Notes under the pieces: model-generated
What the model saw: only the letters and a program-made list of their open reading frames with translations
What the model was told of the DNA's origin: nothing
Databases searched by the model: none
Shown here: positions 56,890 to 64,000 of the stretch, in pieces
How the letters are laid out: each line of letters opens with the position of its first letter
Position numbering within the stretch: the stretch's first letter is position 1
Program-made: the position numbers and the translations under genes
Assembly: GCF_021166585.1 (NCBI RefSeq)
Contig: NZ_JAJOZE010000001.1
Span: 204,062-268,061 of the forward strand
Length of the DNA: 64,000 bases
Origin: Metabacillus kandeliae
GTDB lineage: Bacteria; Bacillota; Bacilli; Bacillales; Bacillaceae
Direction of reading: 5' to 3'

Positions 56890-57663
56890 ATGAATATCTA
56901 TGTGATTTTGAAGAGAACGTTCGATACAGAAGAGAAAATTTCGGTCCAGAACAACGCAATTCAGGAGGATGGAGCGGAATTTATTATTAATCCTTATGAT
57001 GAGTATGCTGTTGAAGAAGCCATCCAGGTCAGGGATGCAGAAGGCGGCGAAGTGACTGTTGTCACAGTCGGCGGCGAAGAAAGCGAGAAAGAGCTTCGGA
57101 CTGCGCTTGCAATGGGTGCTGACAAAGCAGTTTTAATTAATACAGAGGATGACCTGGAGGATGGCGACCAATATTCCACTTCCAGAATCCTTTTTGAATT
57201 TTTTAAAGACAAAGAAGCAGATCTGATTCTTGGCGGAAACGTGGCAATTGACGGCGGTTCTGGACAAGTAGGGCCTCGGCTTGCTGAGCTTCTCGGCATC
57301 TCTTATGTCACAACCATCACAAAGCTTGAAATCAGCGGGGATACCGCAACGGTTACAAGAGATGTAGAAGGAGATTCAGAAATCATTGAAACGAAGCTTC
57401 CTCTTTTGATCACGGCACAGCAGGGATTAAATGAACCGAGATATCCATCATTGCCGGGAATCATGAAAGCGAAAAAGAAACCGCTTGAAGAGCTTGAGCT
57501 GGATGATCTTGATCTGGACGAAGACGATGTTGAAGCCAAAACAAAAACGATCGAAATCTATATGCCGCCTAAAAAAGAAGCGGGAAAAGTGCTGCAGGGC
57601 GAGCTGCCGGAACAGGTGCAGGAGCTTGTATCGCTTCTTAGAAACGAAGCAAAGGTCATCTAA
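56890..57663 (+). CDS. etfB: Electron transfer flavoprotein subunit beta
   Basis: A 257-residue ETF beta subunit (binds AMP). The motifs VVTVGGEESEKELRTALAMGADKAVLI and DLILGGNVAIDGGSGQVGPRLAE are typical. The C-terminal arm, rich in Leu/Asp, wraps EtfA. With EtfA it passes electrons from acyl-CoA dehydrogenases to the quinone pool. GGGGG precedes the ATG. Expected to be co-transcribed with fadB despite the repeat in between. Confidence 0.95.
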   Translation: MNIYVILKRTFDTEEKISVQNNAIQEDGAEFIINPYDEYAVEEAIQVRDAEGGEVTVVTVGGEESEKELRTALAMGADKAVLINTEDDLEDGDQYSTSRILFEFFKDKEADLILGGNVAIDGGSGQVGPRLAELLGISYVTTITKLEISGDTATVTRDVEGDSEIIETKLPLLITAQQGLNEPRYPSLPGIMKAKKKPLEELELDDLDLDEDDVEAKTKTIEIYMPPKKEAGKVLQGELPEQVQELVSLLRNEAKVI

Positions 57664-57711
57664 GTGTTTGCTTAACGCAACAGCTATACTGATTAACAGG
57701 GGGAAATAGAC

Positions 57712-58689
57712 ATGTCAAGAAAAGTTCTAGTACTGGGAGAAATTCGTGAAGGATCACTGCGGAATGTTTCTTTTGAAGCGATCGCAGCAGGCAAAACGGC
57801 AGCGGAAGGCGGCGAAATTGTCGCTGTGCTTGCAGGGGACAGTGTAAAGAATGCTGCTGAAGCAATGATTCATTATGGCGCAGACCGCGTCATTACAATA
57901 GAAAATGAGAAGCTGAAGGACTACACGCCTGACGGCTATTCACAAGCACTGCTTGCAGCAATTGAGCAGGAAAATCCTGAAGGGATTATCTTCGGCCACA
58001 CAGCGCTTGGGAAAGACCTTTCGCCAAAAATTGCGGCAAAGCTTCAAACAGGCCTGATTTCAGATGCAACAGCAGTAGAAGAAGCAGGCGGGAATATCGT
58101 CTTTACACGCCCGATTTATTCAGGCAAGGCGTTTGAAAAGAAAATTATCACAGACGGAATTGTATTCGCCACAATCCGTCCGAACAATATTGCACCGCTT
58201 GAAAAGGACGAGTCAAGAACAGGCGATGTTTCAGCACTTGATGTGGATATTAAAGACTTGCGCACCATTGTAAAAGAGGTTGTCAGAAAAGCCTCTGAGG
58301 GCGTCGATCTGGCAGAAGCAAAAGTCATCGTAGCTGGTGGACGCGGTGTGAAAAGCACTGACGGATTCCAGCCCCTGAAAGAATTGGCGGATGTTTTAGG
58401 GGCGGCTGTCGGCGCTTCCCGCGGAGCCTGTGATGCAGACTACTGTGATTATTCCCTGCAAATTGGCCAGACAGGAAAAGTTGTTACGCCTGACCTTTAT
58501 ATCGCCTGCGGTATTTCTGGAGCCATTCAGCATTTAGCCGGTATGTCCAACTCTAAAGTGATCGTTGCGATTAATAAAGATCCGGAAGCGAACATCTTTA
58601 AAGTAGCCGATTACGGCATTGTCGGAGATCTGTTTGAAGTTGTGCCGCTGCTGACGGAAGAATTCAAGAAACTTAAGGTTCATTCCTGA
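57712..58689 (+). CDS. etfA: Electron transfer flavoprotein subunit alpha
   Basis: A 325-residue ETF alpha subunit. The C-terminal FAD domain shows VIVAGGRGVKSTDGFQPLKELAD, GAAVGASRGACDADYC, QIGQTGKVVTPDLYIACGISGAIQH and NKDPEANIFKVADYGIVGD. It partners EtfB in fatty-acid oxidation. AGGGGGAAA precedes the ATG. A terminator follows, closing the fad operon. Confidence 0.96.
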   Translation: MSRKVLVLGEIREGSLRNVSFEAIAAGKTAAEGGEIVAVLAGDSVKNAAEAMIHYGADRVITIENEKLKDYTPDGYSQALLAAIEQENPEGIIFGHTALGKDLSPKIAAKLQTGLISDATAVEEAGGNIVFTRPIYSGKAFEKKIITDGIVFATIRPNNIAPLEKDESRTGDVSALDVDIKDLRTIVKEVVRKASEGVDLAEAKVIVAGGRGVKSTDGFQPLKELADVLGAAVGASRGACDADYCDYSLQIGQTGKVVTPDLYIACGISGAIQHLAGMSNSKVIVAINKDPEANIFKVADYGIVGDLFEVVPLLTEEFKKLKVHS

Positions 58690-58695
58690 TAAAAG

Positions 58696-58728
58696 AGTGC
58701 GCGTCCTCCAAAGGGCGCGTTTTTTTCA
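58696..58728 (+). terminator. Intrinsic terminator after etfA
   Basis: CGCGTCCT pairs with AGGGCGCG (one G-T pair), followed by seven T residues. Confidence 0.85.
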
Positions 58729-58765
58729 GCAAAAAGAGGGGCAGAATAGGGCATAAGGCAAAACG

Positions 58766-58795
58766 TTAGCAAGAAAACCTTGATGGTGCTATACT
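58766..58795 (+). promoter_or_regulatory. trxA promoter
   Basis: TTAGCA (58766-58771), 18-bp spacer and an extended -10 TGC-TATACT (58787-58795). Confidence 0.6.
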
Positions 58796-58841
58796 AAATC
58801 CATTCCATGATTTTAGATTTTTTCTAGGAGGTAACAGAATA

Positions 58842-59156
58842 ATGGCTATTACACATGTAACTGACCAAAACTTTGCAGCTGAAACTGGCGAAGGTGTTGT
58901 TCTTGTAGATTTCTGGGCACCATGGTGCGGCCCTTGTAAAATGATCGCTCCAGTTCTTGAAGAACTTGACCAGGAAATCGGCGACAAAGTAAAAATTGTA
59001 AAATTAGATGTTGATGAAAACCAAGAGACTGCTGGAAAATACGGCGTCATGAGCATTCCGACACTGCTTGTTTTCAAAAATGGCGAAGCTGTTGACAAAA
59101 CAGTCGGCTTCCAGCCAAAAGAAGCTTTAGCTGAACTGGTTTCCAAACACGCATAA
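58842..59156 (+). CDS. trxA: Thioredoxin
   Basis: A 104-residue thioredoxin with the redox site WCGPCK (about residues 28-33) and the cis-Pro loop SIPTLLVFK. It keeps cytosolic disulfides reduced with thioredoxin reductase. AGGAGG precedes the ATG. Own promoter and perfect terminator. Confidence 0.97.
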   Translation: MAITHVTDQNFAAETGEGVVLVDFWAPWCGPCKMIAPVLEELDQEIGDKVKIVKLDVDENQETAGKYGVMSIPTLLVFKNGEAVDKTVGFQPKEALAELVSKHA

Positions 59157-59158
59157 TG

Positions 59159-59188
59159 ATAAGCCGGCCTTTTAGGCCGGCTTTTTAT
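59159..59188 (+). terminator. Intrinsic terminator after trxA
   Basis: AAGCCGGCC (59161-59169) and GGCCGGCTT (59175-59183), five-base loop, T tail. Confidence 0.94.
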
Positions 59189-59242
59189 ATTGGGGTGAGA
59201 ATGCACGTTTTAGAGGCTGGCGCTCTGAGTCAGAAGATGGCT

Positions 59243-59416
59243 TTGCACATAAAAAGATAAAGTTGCACATAGGAGGCATAACCCGCATGTAACCAAACTA
59301 ACCCGCATGATAAGAACCATACTTGCAGATAAAATCTCTAAACCCGCATAAAAAATTCGAAAAGCCGCATATAAAATTGGAAAAGCTGCAAATAAAAAGC
59401 TGAAACCCGCATATAA
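59243..59416. repeat. Phased array of (C)CGCATAtAA motifs at 20-21 bp spacing
   Basis: The GCA of each unit starts at 59245, 59265, 59285, 59305, 59325, 59346, 59367, 59388 and 59409: four steps of 20 then four of 21. Cores vary from TTGCACAT through CCCGCATGTA to CCGCATATAAA. Bases between cores are not conserved. It lies between trxA and uvrC and resembles the array at 8222-8350. Confidence 0.87.
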
Positions 59417-59682
59417 ACGCCTTTTCAAAGCTGATTAAACAGGCTAAAAGTGAATGAAGAGCCTATTATAGAGCATATTTGAACGATTTCTATTAAAAAA
59501 CCTTCATTCCAACTCATTTTTGCTCCAATCCTTCTAAGTTTGGAAAAATTAATGCTGCTGCTCTTTTCCCTGAGAATACAAATCTTGGCTAATCTAACTG
59601 AAGTATCGTAAAATAGAATATAGCTGTTTTCAAAGATATAGTCCTAAAAATCAGCGATTTTAAACAGACGGAGTGGGTGCTT
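59417..59682. other. Gap before uvrC with a promoter candidate
   Basis: TTGGCT (59585-59590) and TAAAAT (59609-59614) at 18-bp spacing may drive uvrC. Nothing else is supported. Confidence 0.45.
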
Positions 59683-61452
59683 ATGTTAGAGCAGATTAAA
59701 GAAAAGCTTGCCCTCCTTCCGGATCAGCCCGGCTGTTATTTAATGAAAGACAGGCAAGGCACCATTATTTATGTGGGGAAGGCAAAGATATTAAGAAACA
59801 GAGTCAGGTCCTATTTTACAGGCTCTCATGACGGCAAGACATTAAGGCTTGTGAATGAAATTACCGATTTCGAATATATTGTGACGTCCTCTAACATTGA
59901 GGCGCTGATTCTTGAACTGAACCTGATCAAAAAATACGATCCGAAATACAATGTCATGCTGAAGGATGATAAAACGTATCCTTTTATCAAAATTACAGGC
60001 GAGCGGCATCCGCGGCTGATTGTTACGCGCAATGTGAAAAAAGATAAGGGAAAATACTTTGGCCCTTATCCGAATGTGCAGGCGGCGCGCGAGACGAAAA
60101 AGCTTCTCGACAGGCTTTATCCGCTCAGAAAGTGCTCGACTCTTCCAGACAGAGTATGTCTGTACTATCACATGGGCCAATGTCTTGCTCCATGTGTATA
60201 TGAGGTAACAAAGGAAACGAATAAGAAAATGGTTGATGAAATGACCCGGTTCTTAAACGGCGGGCATTCGAAAATTAAAGAGGAGCTTTCAGAGAAAATG
60301 CTGAAAGCCTCTGAAGAGATGGATTTTGAGCGGGCGAAGGAATACAGAGACCAGATTGTCCATATTGAAGCCACCATGGAGAAGCAAAAAATGTCCATGT
60401 CTGATTTATTGGACAGGGATGTATTCGCTTATGCCTATGATAAAGGCTGGATGTGTGTACAGGTGTTCTTCATCAGGCAGGGCAAGCTGATTGAAAGAGA
60501 TGTTTCCTTGTTTCCATTTTACAGCGAAGCGGAAGAAGAATTCCTGACGTATCTCGGCCAATTTTATCAGCAGCCAAATCATCTTCTGCCAAAAGAGATT
60601 CTTCTGCCGGACAGTGTTGACAGGGAGATGGCTGAGCAGCTCCTGAATGTTTCGGCGCTGCAGCCGAAGCGGGGGCCAAAGAAAGAATTGCTGCTGCTTG
60701 CTCATCAGAATGCAAAGATCGCGCTGAAAGAGAAATTTTCTTTGATTGAAAGAGATGAATCCAGAACAATTAAAGCGGTCGAAAATCTGGGGGAAGAGCT
60801 GGGAATCGCTGCTCCATTGCGAATCGAAGCCTTTGACAACTCTAATATTCAAGGAACAGACCCCGTTTCAGCGATGGTCGTTTTCATGGACGGCAAGCCG
60901 TATAAAAAGGAATACCGCAAATATAAAATTAAAACGGTTGAAGGTCCGAATGATTATGATTCCATGCGGGAAGTCATCAGAAGACGCTACACAAGAGTGC
61001 TGAAGGAAAGTCTCCCTCTTCCTGACTTGATCCTCATTGACGGGGGAAAAGGCCAAATCGGGGCTGCCAAGGATGTTCTGGAAAACGAGCTTGGACTCGA
61101 TGTGCCTGTGGCAGGCCTGGTAAAGGATGATAAACATCGAACTTCCAACTTGCTGATGGGCGATCCGCTTGAACTGATCCAGCTTGACCGCAGCAGCCAG
61201 GAATTTTACCTGCTGCAGCGCATACAGGATGAAGTGCATCGCTTTGCGATTACGTTTCATCGCCAGCTTCGGGGAAAGTCAGCCTTTCAATCGTCCCTTG
61301 ATGATGTTCCGGGACTCGGTGAAAAAAGGAAAAAAGCCCTGCTGAAGCATTTCGGATCGATTAAAAAGATGAAAGAAGCTACAGTAGAAGAGCTGAAAAC
61401 GGTCATTCCTTCTGCAGCTGCAGAACTGCTTCACAGGAAATTGCAGGAATAG
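59683..61452 (+). CDS. uvrC: Excinuclease ABC subunit C
   Basis: A 589-residue nucleotide-excision repair nuclease that cuts on both sides of a lesion with UvrB. The N-terminal GIY-YIG domain shows [19 protein letters not shown]. The Cys-rich [13 protein letters not shown] follows, then the UVR domain (about 195-235), an RNase H-like endonuclease domain ([28 protein letters not shown]), and the C-terminal helix-hairpin-helix pair ([18 protein letters not shown]). ATG 59683 follows GGAGTG; GTG 59677 is too close to it. Confidence 0.96.
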   Translation: MLEQIKEKLALLPDQPGCYLMKDRQGTIIYVGKAKILRNRVRSYFTGSHDGKTLRLVNEITDFEYIVTSSNIEALILELNLIKKYDPKYNVMLKDDKTYPFIKITGERHPRLIVTRNVKKDKGKYFGPYPNVQAARETKKLLDRLYPLRKCSTLPDRVCLYYHMGQCLAPCVYEVTKETNKKMVDEMTRFLNGGHSKIKEELSEKMLKASEEMDFERAKEYRDQIVHIEATMEKQKMSMSDLLDRDVFAYAYDKGWMCVQVFFIRQGKLIERDVSLFPFYSEAEEEFLTYLGQFYQQPNHLLPKEILLPDSVDREMAEQLLNVSALQPKRGPKKELLLLAHQNAKIALKEKFSLIERDESRTIKAVENLGEELGIAAPLRIEAFDNSNIQGTDPVSAMVVFMDGKPYKKEYRKYKIKTVEGPNDYDSMREVIRRRYTRVLKESLPLPDLILIDGGKGQIGAAKDVLENELGLDVPVAGLVKDDKHRTSNLLMGDPLELIQLDRSSQEFYLLQRIQDEVHRFAITFHRQLRGKSAFQSSLDDVPGLGEKRKKALLKHFGSIKKMKEATVEELKTVIPSAAAELLHRKLQE

Positions 61453-61455
61453 CTG

Positions 61456-61484
61456 TTGTGTTTTTTCAAAAGGTTTGCTAAAAT
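61456..61484 (+). promoter_or_regulatory. lysC promoter
   Basis: TTGTGT (61456-61461), 17-bp spacer, TGC-TAAAAT (61476-61484), an extended -10. Confidence 0.75.
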
Positions 61485-61514
61485 ACAAACAAATTTCAAT
61501 ATTCGATCGTTTAG

Positions 61515-61760
61515 TTCCTAAATGATGATAGAGGTGCGAACTTCAAGAGTAATTCATGCAAGGCATTTGGCTGCCGATGAACATGAGTGAAAGGGGAGCG
61601 TCGCCGAAGCGGAGGAAGGGCCATTCCTTCATCCGCTGGTTTTGCGCTTAACAGGCGCAGGATTGTCAGGGTTTCCTGGAGAGCTATCTCATTGTATGGG
61701 CGAAGATATTTTCGTTTATGCAAGCAATGAGACAGCCTATCTGTTTCATTGCTTTTTATT
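61515..61760 (+). ncRNA. Lysine riboswitch (L box) with terminator
   Basis: The conserved aptamer blocks GATAGAGGTGCGAACTTC and GTGAAAGGGG are present in the expected order within 61525-61600. The expression platform is explicit: ATCTCATTG (61686-61694) can pair with CAATGAGA to form the antiterminator, or AAGCAATGAGACAG (61722-61735) pairs with CTGTTTCATTGCTT (61741-61754) to terminate. Lysine binding favours termination and lowers aspartokinase synthesis. Confidence 0.95.
61722..61760 (+). terminator. Regulated terminator of the lysine riboswitch
   Basis: Fourteen-base-pair stem (one G-T pair), five-base loop, TTTTTATTTT tail. Confidence 0.92.
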
Positions 61761-61849
61761 TTGCCAAAAAAGCAGGGTAAAGAGGAGAGGGCTTCATTCA
61801 TCTCTAAACGACAAAGAAAAATACTCATACTAAGGGAGAGGTTGCGGCA

Positions 61850-63082
61850 ATGGGCCTGATCGTACAGAAATTTGGAGGAACATCAGTTGGTTCCCCGGAA
61901 AAAATCATCAGCGCGGCAAAAAGAGCAGCGGAAGAAAAACAAAAAGGAAATCAGGTAGTTGTCGTTGTTTCCGCAATGGGCAAATCAACGGATGAGCTTG
62001 TTTCTCTTGCTTCAAGCATCAGTTCAAAACCAAGCAGGAGAGAGATGGATATGCTTTTGACAACAGGCGAACAGGTGACGATCTCTCTTTTTTCCATGGC
62101 ACTCCATGAACTTGGGCATGACGCGGTTTCCTTTACTGGCTGGCAGGCAGGAATTCAAACAGAATCTGTCCATGGCAATGCCCGCATCACAAATATTGAT
62201 GCGGAACAGATTCAGGCGCAGCTTGAAAACGATCATATTGTCATCGTAGCCGGTTTTCAAGGAGCAGATGAAAGAGGATCTATCACGACACTTGGCCGCG
62301 GCGGGTCTGATACAACAGCAGTAGCCCTCGCCGCAGCTCTGAAAGCAGACAAATGCGACATTTATACAGATGTGACAGGCGTATATACGACAGATCCGCG
62401 GTTTGTAAAAGATGCAAGAAAGCTTGAAGCGATTTCTTATGATGAAATGCTGGAGCTTGCGAACCTTGGGGCAGGAGTTCTGCACCCGAGAGCAGTGGAA
62501 TTTGCGAAAAACTATCAAGTCCCTCTTGAGGTGAGATCAAGCACAGCGAGAGAAAACGGAACATTGATTGAGGAGGAAGCTAGGATGGAAGAGAATTTAA
62601 TTGTCAGAGGCATTGCGTTTGAAGATCAGGTAACAAGAGTTACATTGAGAGGGCTGCCGAACAAATTATCAAATCTTTCAAATGTGTTTACAGAGCTTGC
62701 TAAAAATGGCGTAAACGTTGATATTATTATCCAAAGCCTGACAGAGGGATATACCTCTTCTCTTTCCTTCACGGTCAACACCTCTTACTTGGAGGATGCA
62801 ATGGATGTGCTGAACAGCCAAAAGAAAAAGCTGGGCTTTGAAAAAATCGAATCCGAGAAAAAGCTTGCAAAAGTTTCAATTGTCGGTTCAGGAATGGTAT
62901 CAAATCCTGGAGTGGCAGCGGAAATGTTCGAAGTGCTTGCAGAAGAGGGCATACTGATCAAAATGGTCAGTACATCTGAAATTAAAGTTTCTGCGGTCGT
63001 ATCCCAGGAACATATGGTAAAAGCTGTTGAAGCCCTTCATGAAGCATTTGAACTGTCGAAAAAGGGAGCAGCTGTTTCTTAA
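61850..63082 (+). CDS. lysC: Aspartokinase II (lysine-sensitive), alpha subunit
   Basis: A 410-residue aspartokinase, first step of lysine, diaminopimelate and threonine synthesis. The N-terminal kinase domain has IVQKFGGTSVGSPEKI and GRGGSDTTAVALA. Two ACT domains form the C-terminal third (VTRVTLRGLPNKLSNLS; AKVSIVGSGMVSNPG) and bind lysine. GGGAGAGG precedes the ATG. It is under the lysine riboswitch. An internal in-frame start gives the separate beta subunit. Confidence 0.96.
   Translation: MGLIVQKFGGTSVGSPEKIISAAKRAAEEKQKGNQVVVVVSAMGKSTDELVSLASSISSKPSRREMDMLLTTGEQVTISLFSMALHELGHDAVSFTGWQAGIQTESVHGNARITNIDAEQIQAQLENDHIVIVAGFQGADERGSITTLGRGGSDTTAVALAAALKADKCDIYTDVTGVYTTDPRFVKDARKLEAISYDEMLELANLGAGVLHPRAVEFAKNYQVPLEVRSSTARENGTLIEEEARMEENLIVRGIAFEDQVTRVTLRGLPNKLSNLSNVFTELAKNGVNVDIIIQSLTEGYTSSLSFTVNTSYLEDAMDVLNSQKKKLGFEKIESEKKLAKVSIVGSGMVSNPGVAAEMFEVLAEEGILIKMVSTSEIKVSAVVSQEHMVKAVEALHEAFELSKKGAAVS
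62585..63082 (+). CDS. lysC: Aspartokinase II beta subunit from an in-frame internal start
   Basis: Inside lysC, ATG 62585 (codon 246) has AGGAGG (62571-62576) at ideal spacing. Translation from here gives a 165-residue product made of the two ACT domains. B. subtilis aspartokinase II is known to be an alpha2beta2 enzyme whose beta subunit arises in exactly this way; the strong internal site indicates the same arrangement. Confidence 0.85.
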   Translation: MEENLIVRGIAFEDQVTRVTLRGLPNKLSNLSNVFTELAKNGVNVDIIIQSLTEGYTSSLSFTVNTSYLEDAMDVLNSQKKKLGFEKIESEKKLAKVSIVGSGMVSNPGVAAEMFEVLAEEGILIKMVSTSEIKVSAVVSQEHMVKAVEALHEAFELSKKGAAVS

Positions 63083-63090
63083 AAGCATGA

Positions 63091-63126
63091 AGAAAGGCGG
63101 ACTGCATGGTTGTCCGCCTTTTTCTA
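63091..63126 (+). terminator. Intrinsic terminator after lysC
   Basis: AAGGCGGAC (63094-63102) with GTCCGCCTT (63112-63120), followed by T residues. Confidence 0.92.
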
Positions 63127-63147
63127 TTCATCTGGTTCCTGCCGCAA

Positions 63148-63606
63148 TCAGTTGGAAAGAGTCATATCCTTTTGGTCCCATTTCACAGTGAAGACAATTT
63201 TATTTGTTCTTTTCTTTACTTGCTCATATGTCTCTGTTGTAACGGTGTTCAATTGTTCGAGCTGCTGGGCAATAAATCCTGCTTCAAGCTGAAAAGTTGG
63301 TTCTTTGCCTGATGCGAGGCGGAGAGAAACCAGCTCTCCTTCTAATTCGTATTCCATTTCATTTTTGCTCTTATGTATCATCGTAAGTGTACCGAAGCCG
63401 GCTTCAATGAAAAAGGCGCTTATTTCGTCCGCTGTTTCAACGGGAAACCTGCGTGCGAGCTTTTTGCCTGCCCAGTAAAGCATGGATTTGTATTCATGGC
63501 CAAGAATTTCAGGAATCAGAACCTCCCGGAACAGCTCATACCCAAACGCAGGGGCGGTTATTTCCTTAAACGCATCCAACGATGGCTCTTTCACATTTTT
63601 CTTCAC
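63148..63606 (-). CDS. yslB: DUF2507 family protein YslB
   Basis: A 152-residue soluble protein with a V4R-like/DUF2507 pattern (begins KKNVKEPSLDAFKEIT; GYELFREVLIPEILGHE; YWAGKKLARRFP). Function is unknown. GTG start on the complement at 63606 with AGAGGGGAAG upstream. Position between lysC and sdhC matches B. subtilis. Confidence 0.9.
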   Translation of the reverse strand: MKKNVKEPSLDAFKEITAPAFGYELFREVLIPEILGHEYKSMLYWAGKKLARRFPVETADEISAFFIEAGFGTLTMIHKSKNEMEYELEGELVSLRLASGKEPTFQLEAGFIAQQLEQLNTVTTETYEQVKKRTNKIVFTVKWDQKDMTLSN

Positions 63607-63839
63607 TGAACTTCCCCTCTTTCTATGTTCAATATTATATCAGGGATGAGAGGTTTAACATAGTTCATACGTAATTTTTCTCATCTTATCCGGGCGGCGG
63701 CATCTTAGGCAGAAGCAATAAAAAGGAAAAGAATAAATAATAGCCGCAATTAATGTTACTTCTCATTTCATTTTTTTGATAAAATAAATTTAAGGAAATT
63801 GGCATTTTTCTAAATTTTAATAAATATGTACGCGTTTTC

Positions 63840-63868
63840 TTGACGCTCTCCAAGCAGGGGAGTAAAAT
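63840..63868 (+). promoter_or_regulatory. Promoter reading out of the window, probably sdhCAB
   Basis: TTGACG (63840-63845), 17-bp spacer, TAAAAT (63863-63868). In B. subtilis the sdhCAB operon follows yslB, so this is its likely promoter; no coding start is reached before base 64000. The rest of 63607-64000 is A/T-rich and shows nothing else. Confidence 0.7.
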
Positions 63869-64000
63869 AAATTTGTCACATTTTATCAGTAAAAGGTTTT
63901 CACAGGAAGATCATTTCCATGGTTTTATCCAGCTGCATGCCTGGTAATAGGGTTCTACTACAGGGATGCATCCTTTATCGTCATTTTTGCAAACGTTAGT

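Noticed and set aside
56069-56959. 296-codon minus-strand frame opposite fadB and etfB
   Set aside because: Long but covers the antisense of two clear genes and the repeat elements; Cys/Phe-rich noise.
59210-59428. Minus-strand frame with repeated (L/F)YAxFxI units over the second array
   Set aside because: Same by-product of the DNA periodicity; no start signal, and the pattern is lost where the step is 20 bp.

Overview
The window is chromosomal DNA of an endospore-forming Bacillaceae. Gene order follows the Bacillus subtilis dnaE-to-sdh segment closely. Spore genes (sspI, ytxC, ytvI, ytaF), a pyruvate kinase with the extra C-terminal phosphohistidine domain, a 173-residue IF3 read from an ATT codon, two T-box leaders, an L20 leader and a lysine riboswitch all fit. 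The genus (Bacillus, Metabacillus or a neighbour) cannot be fixed from this window.

Layout. 1-7328: end of dnaE, malic enzyme with its own GntR regulator, accD-accA, pfkA-pyk. 7329-10241: fxsA, ytvI and ytwI, separated by repeat-rich gaps. 10242-14863: TCA genes citZ, icd, mdh and a MaoC-like protein. 15064-22726: phoP-phoR, then polA, mutM, ytaF, coaE. 22939-31969: gapB, a divergent MFS pump/MarR pair, speD, a DUF1499-like protein, nrdR, dnaB, dnaI, ytxC. 32000-39374: T-box thrS, an inserted ABC importer for a sugar-like solute without an ATPase gene, and infC-rpmI-rplT behind an L20 leader. 39699-46887: ysdA, a dimeric-type dUTPase, ysdC, sspI, an rRNA methyltransferase, T-box pheS-pheT. 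46929-53197: rnhC, zapA, cvpA-like, polX, mutS2 and a 27-residue membrane microprotein. 53435-58689: fatty-acid degradation (lcfA, fadR, fadB, etfB, etfA). 58842-63606: trxA, uvrC, riboswitch-controlled lysC, yslB. The last 390 bases carry the promoter of what should be sdhCAB.

Most genes are core metabolism, replication, repair and translation; MFS/MarR and the ABC importer are the visible accessory insertions. Regulation can be read at many points: a 13-bp palindrome between -35 and -10 of the malic enzyme promoter, a dyad plus a cre-like site at citZ, a FadR box at fadR, and a 27-bp palindrome between the MFS and MarR genes.

The two most interesting signals are non-coding. (1) Directly after the phoR stop codon there are four TTTACA-like repeats at exact 11-bp spacing, a TATAAT, and about 37 bases after that hexamer a perfect intrinsic terminator. 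This predicts a PhoP-activated RNA of about 64 nt with a C-rich CCCCTTC stretch, resembling known Firmicute regulatory small RNAs. (2) Three intergenic arrays of short motifs (GCGCATAA, CCGCATAA and CGCCGATAT types) are phased at about 20-21 bp, two DNA turns. A longer dispersed repeat of about 125 bp occurs beside polA and again inside the fadR-etfA cluster.
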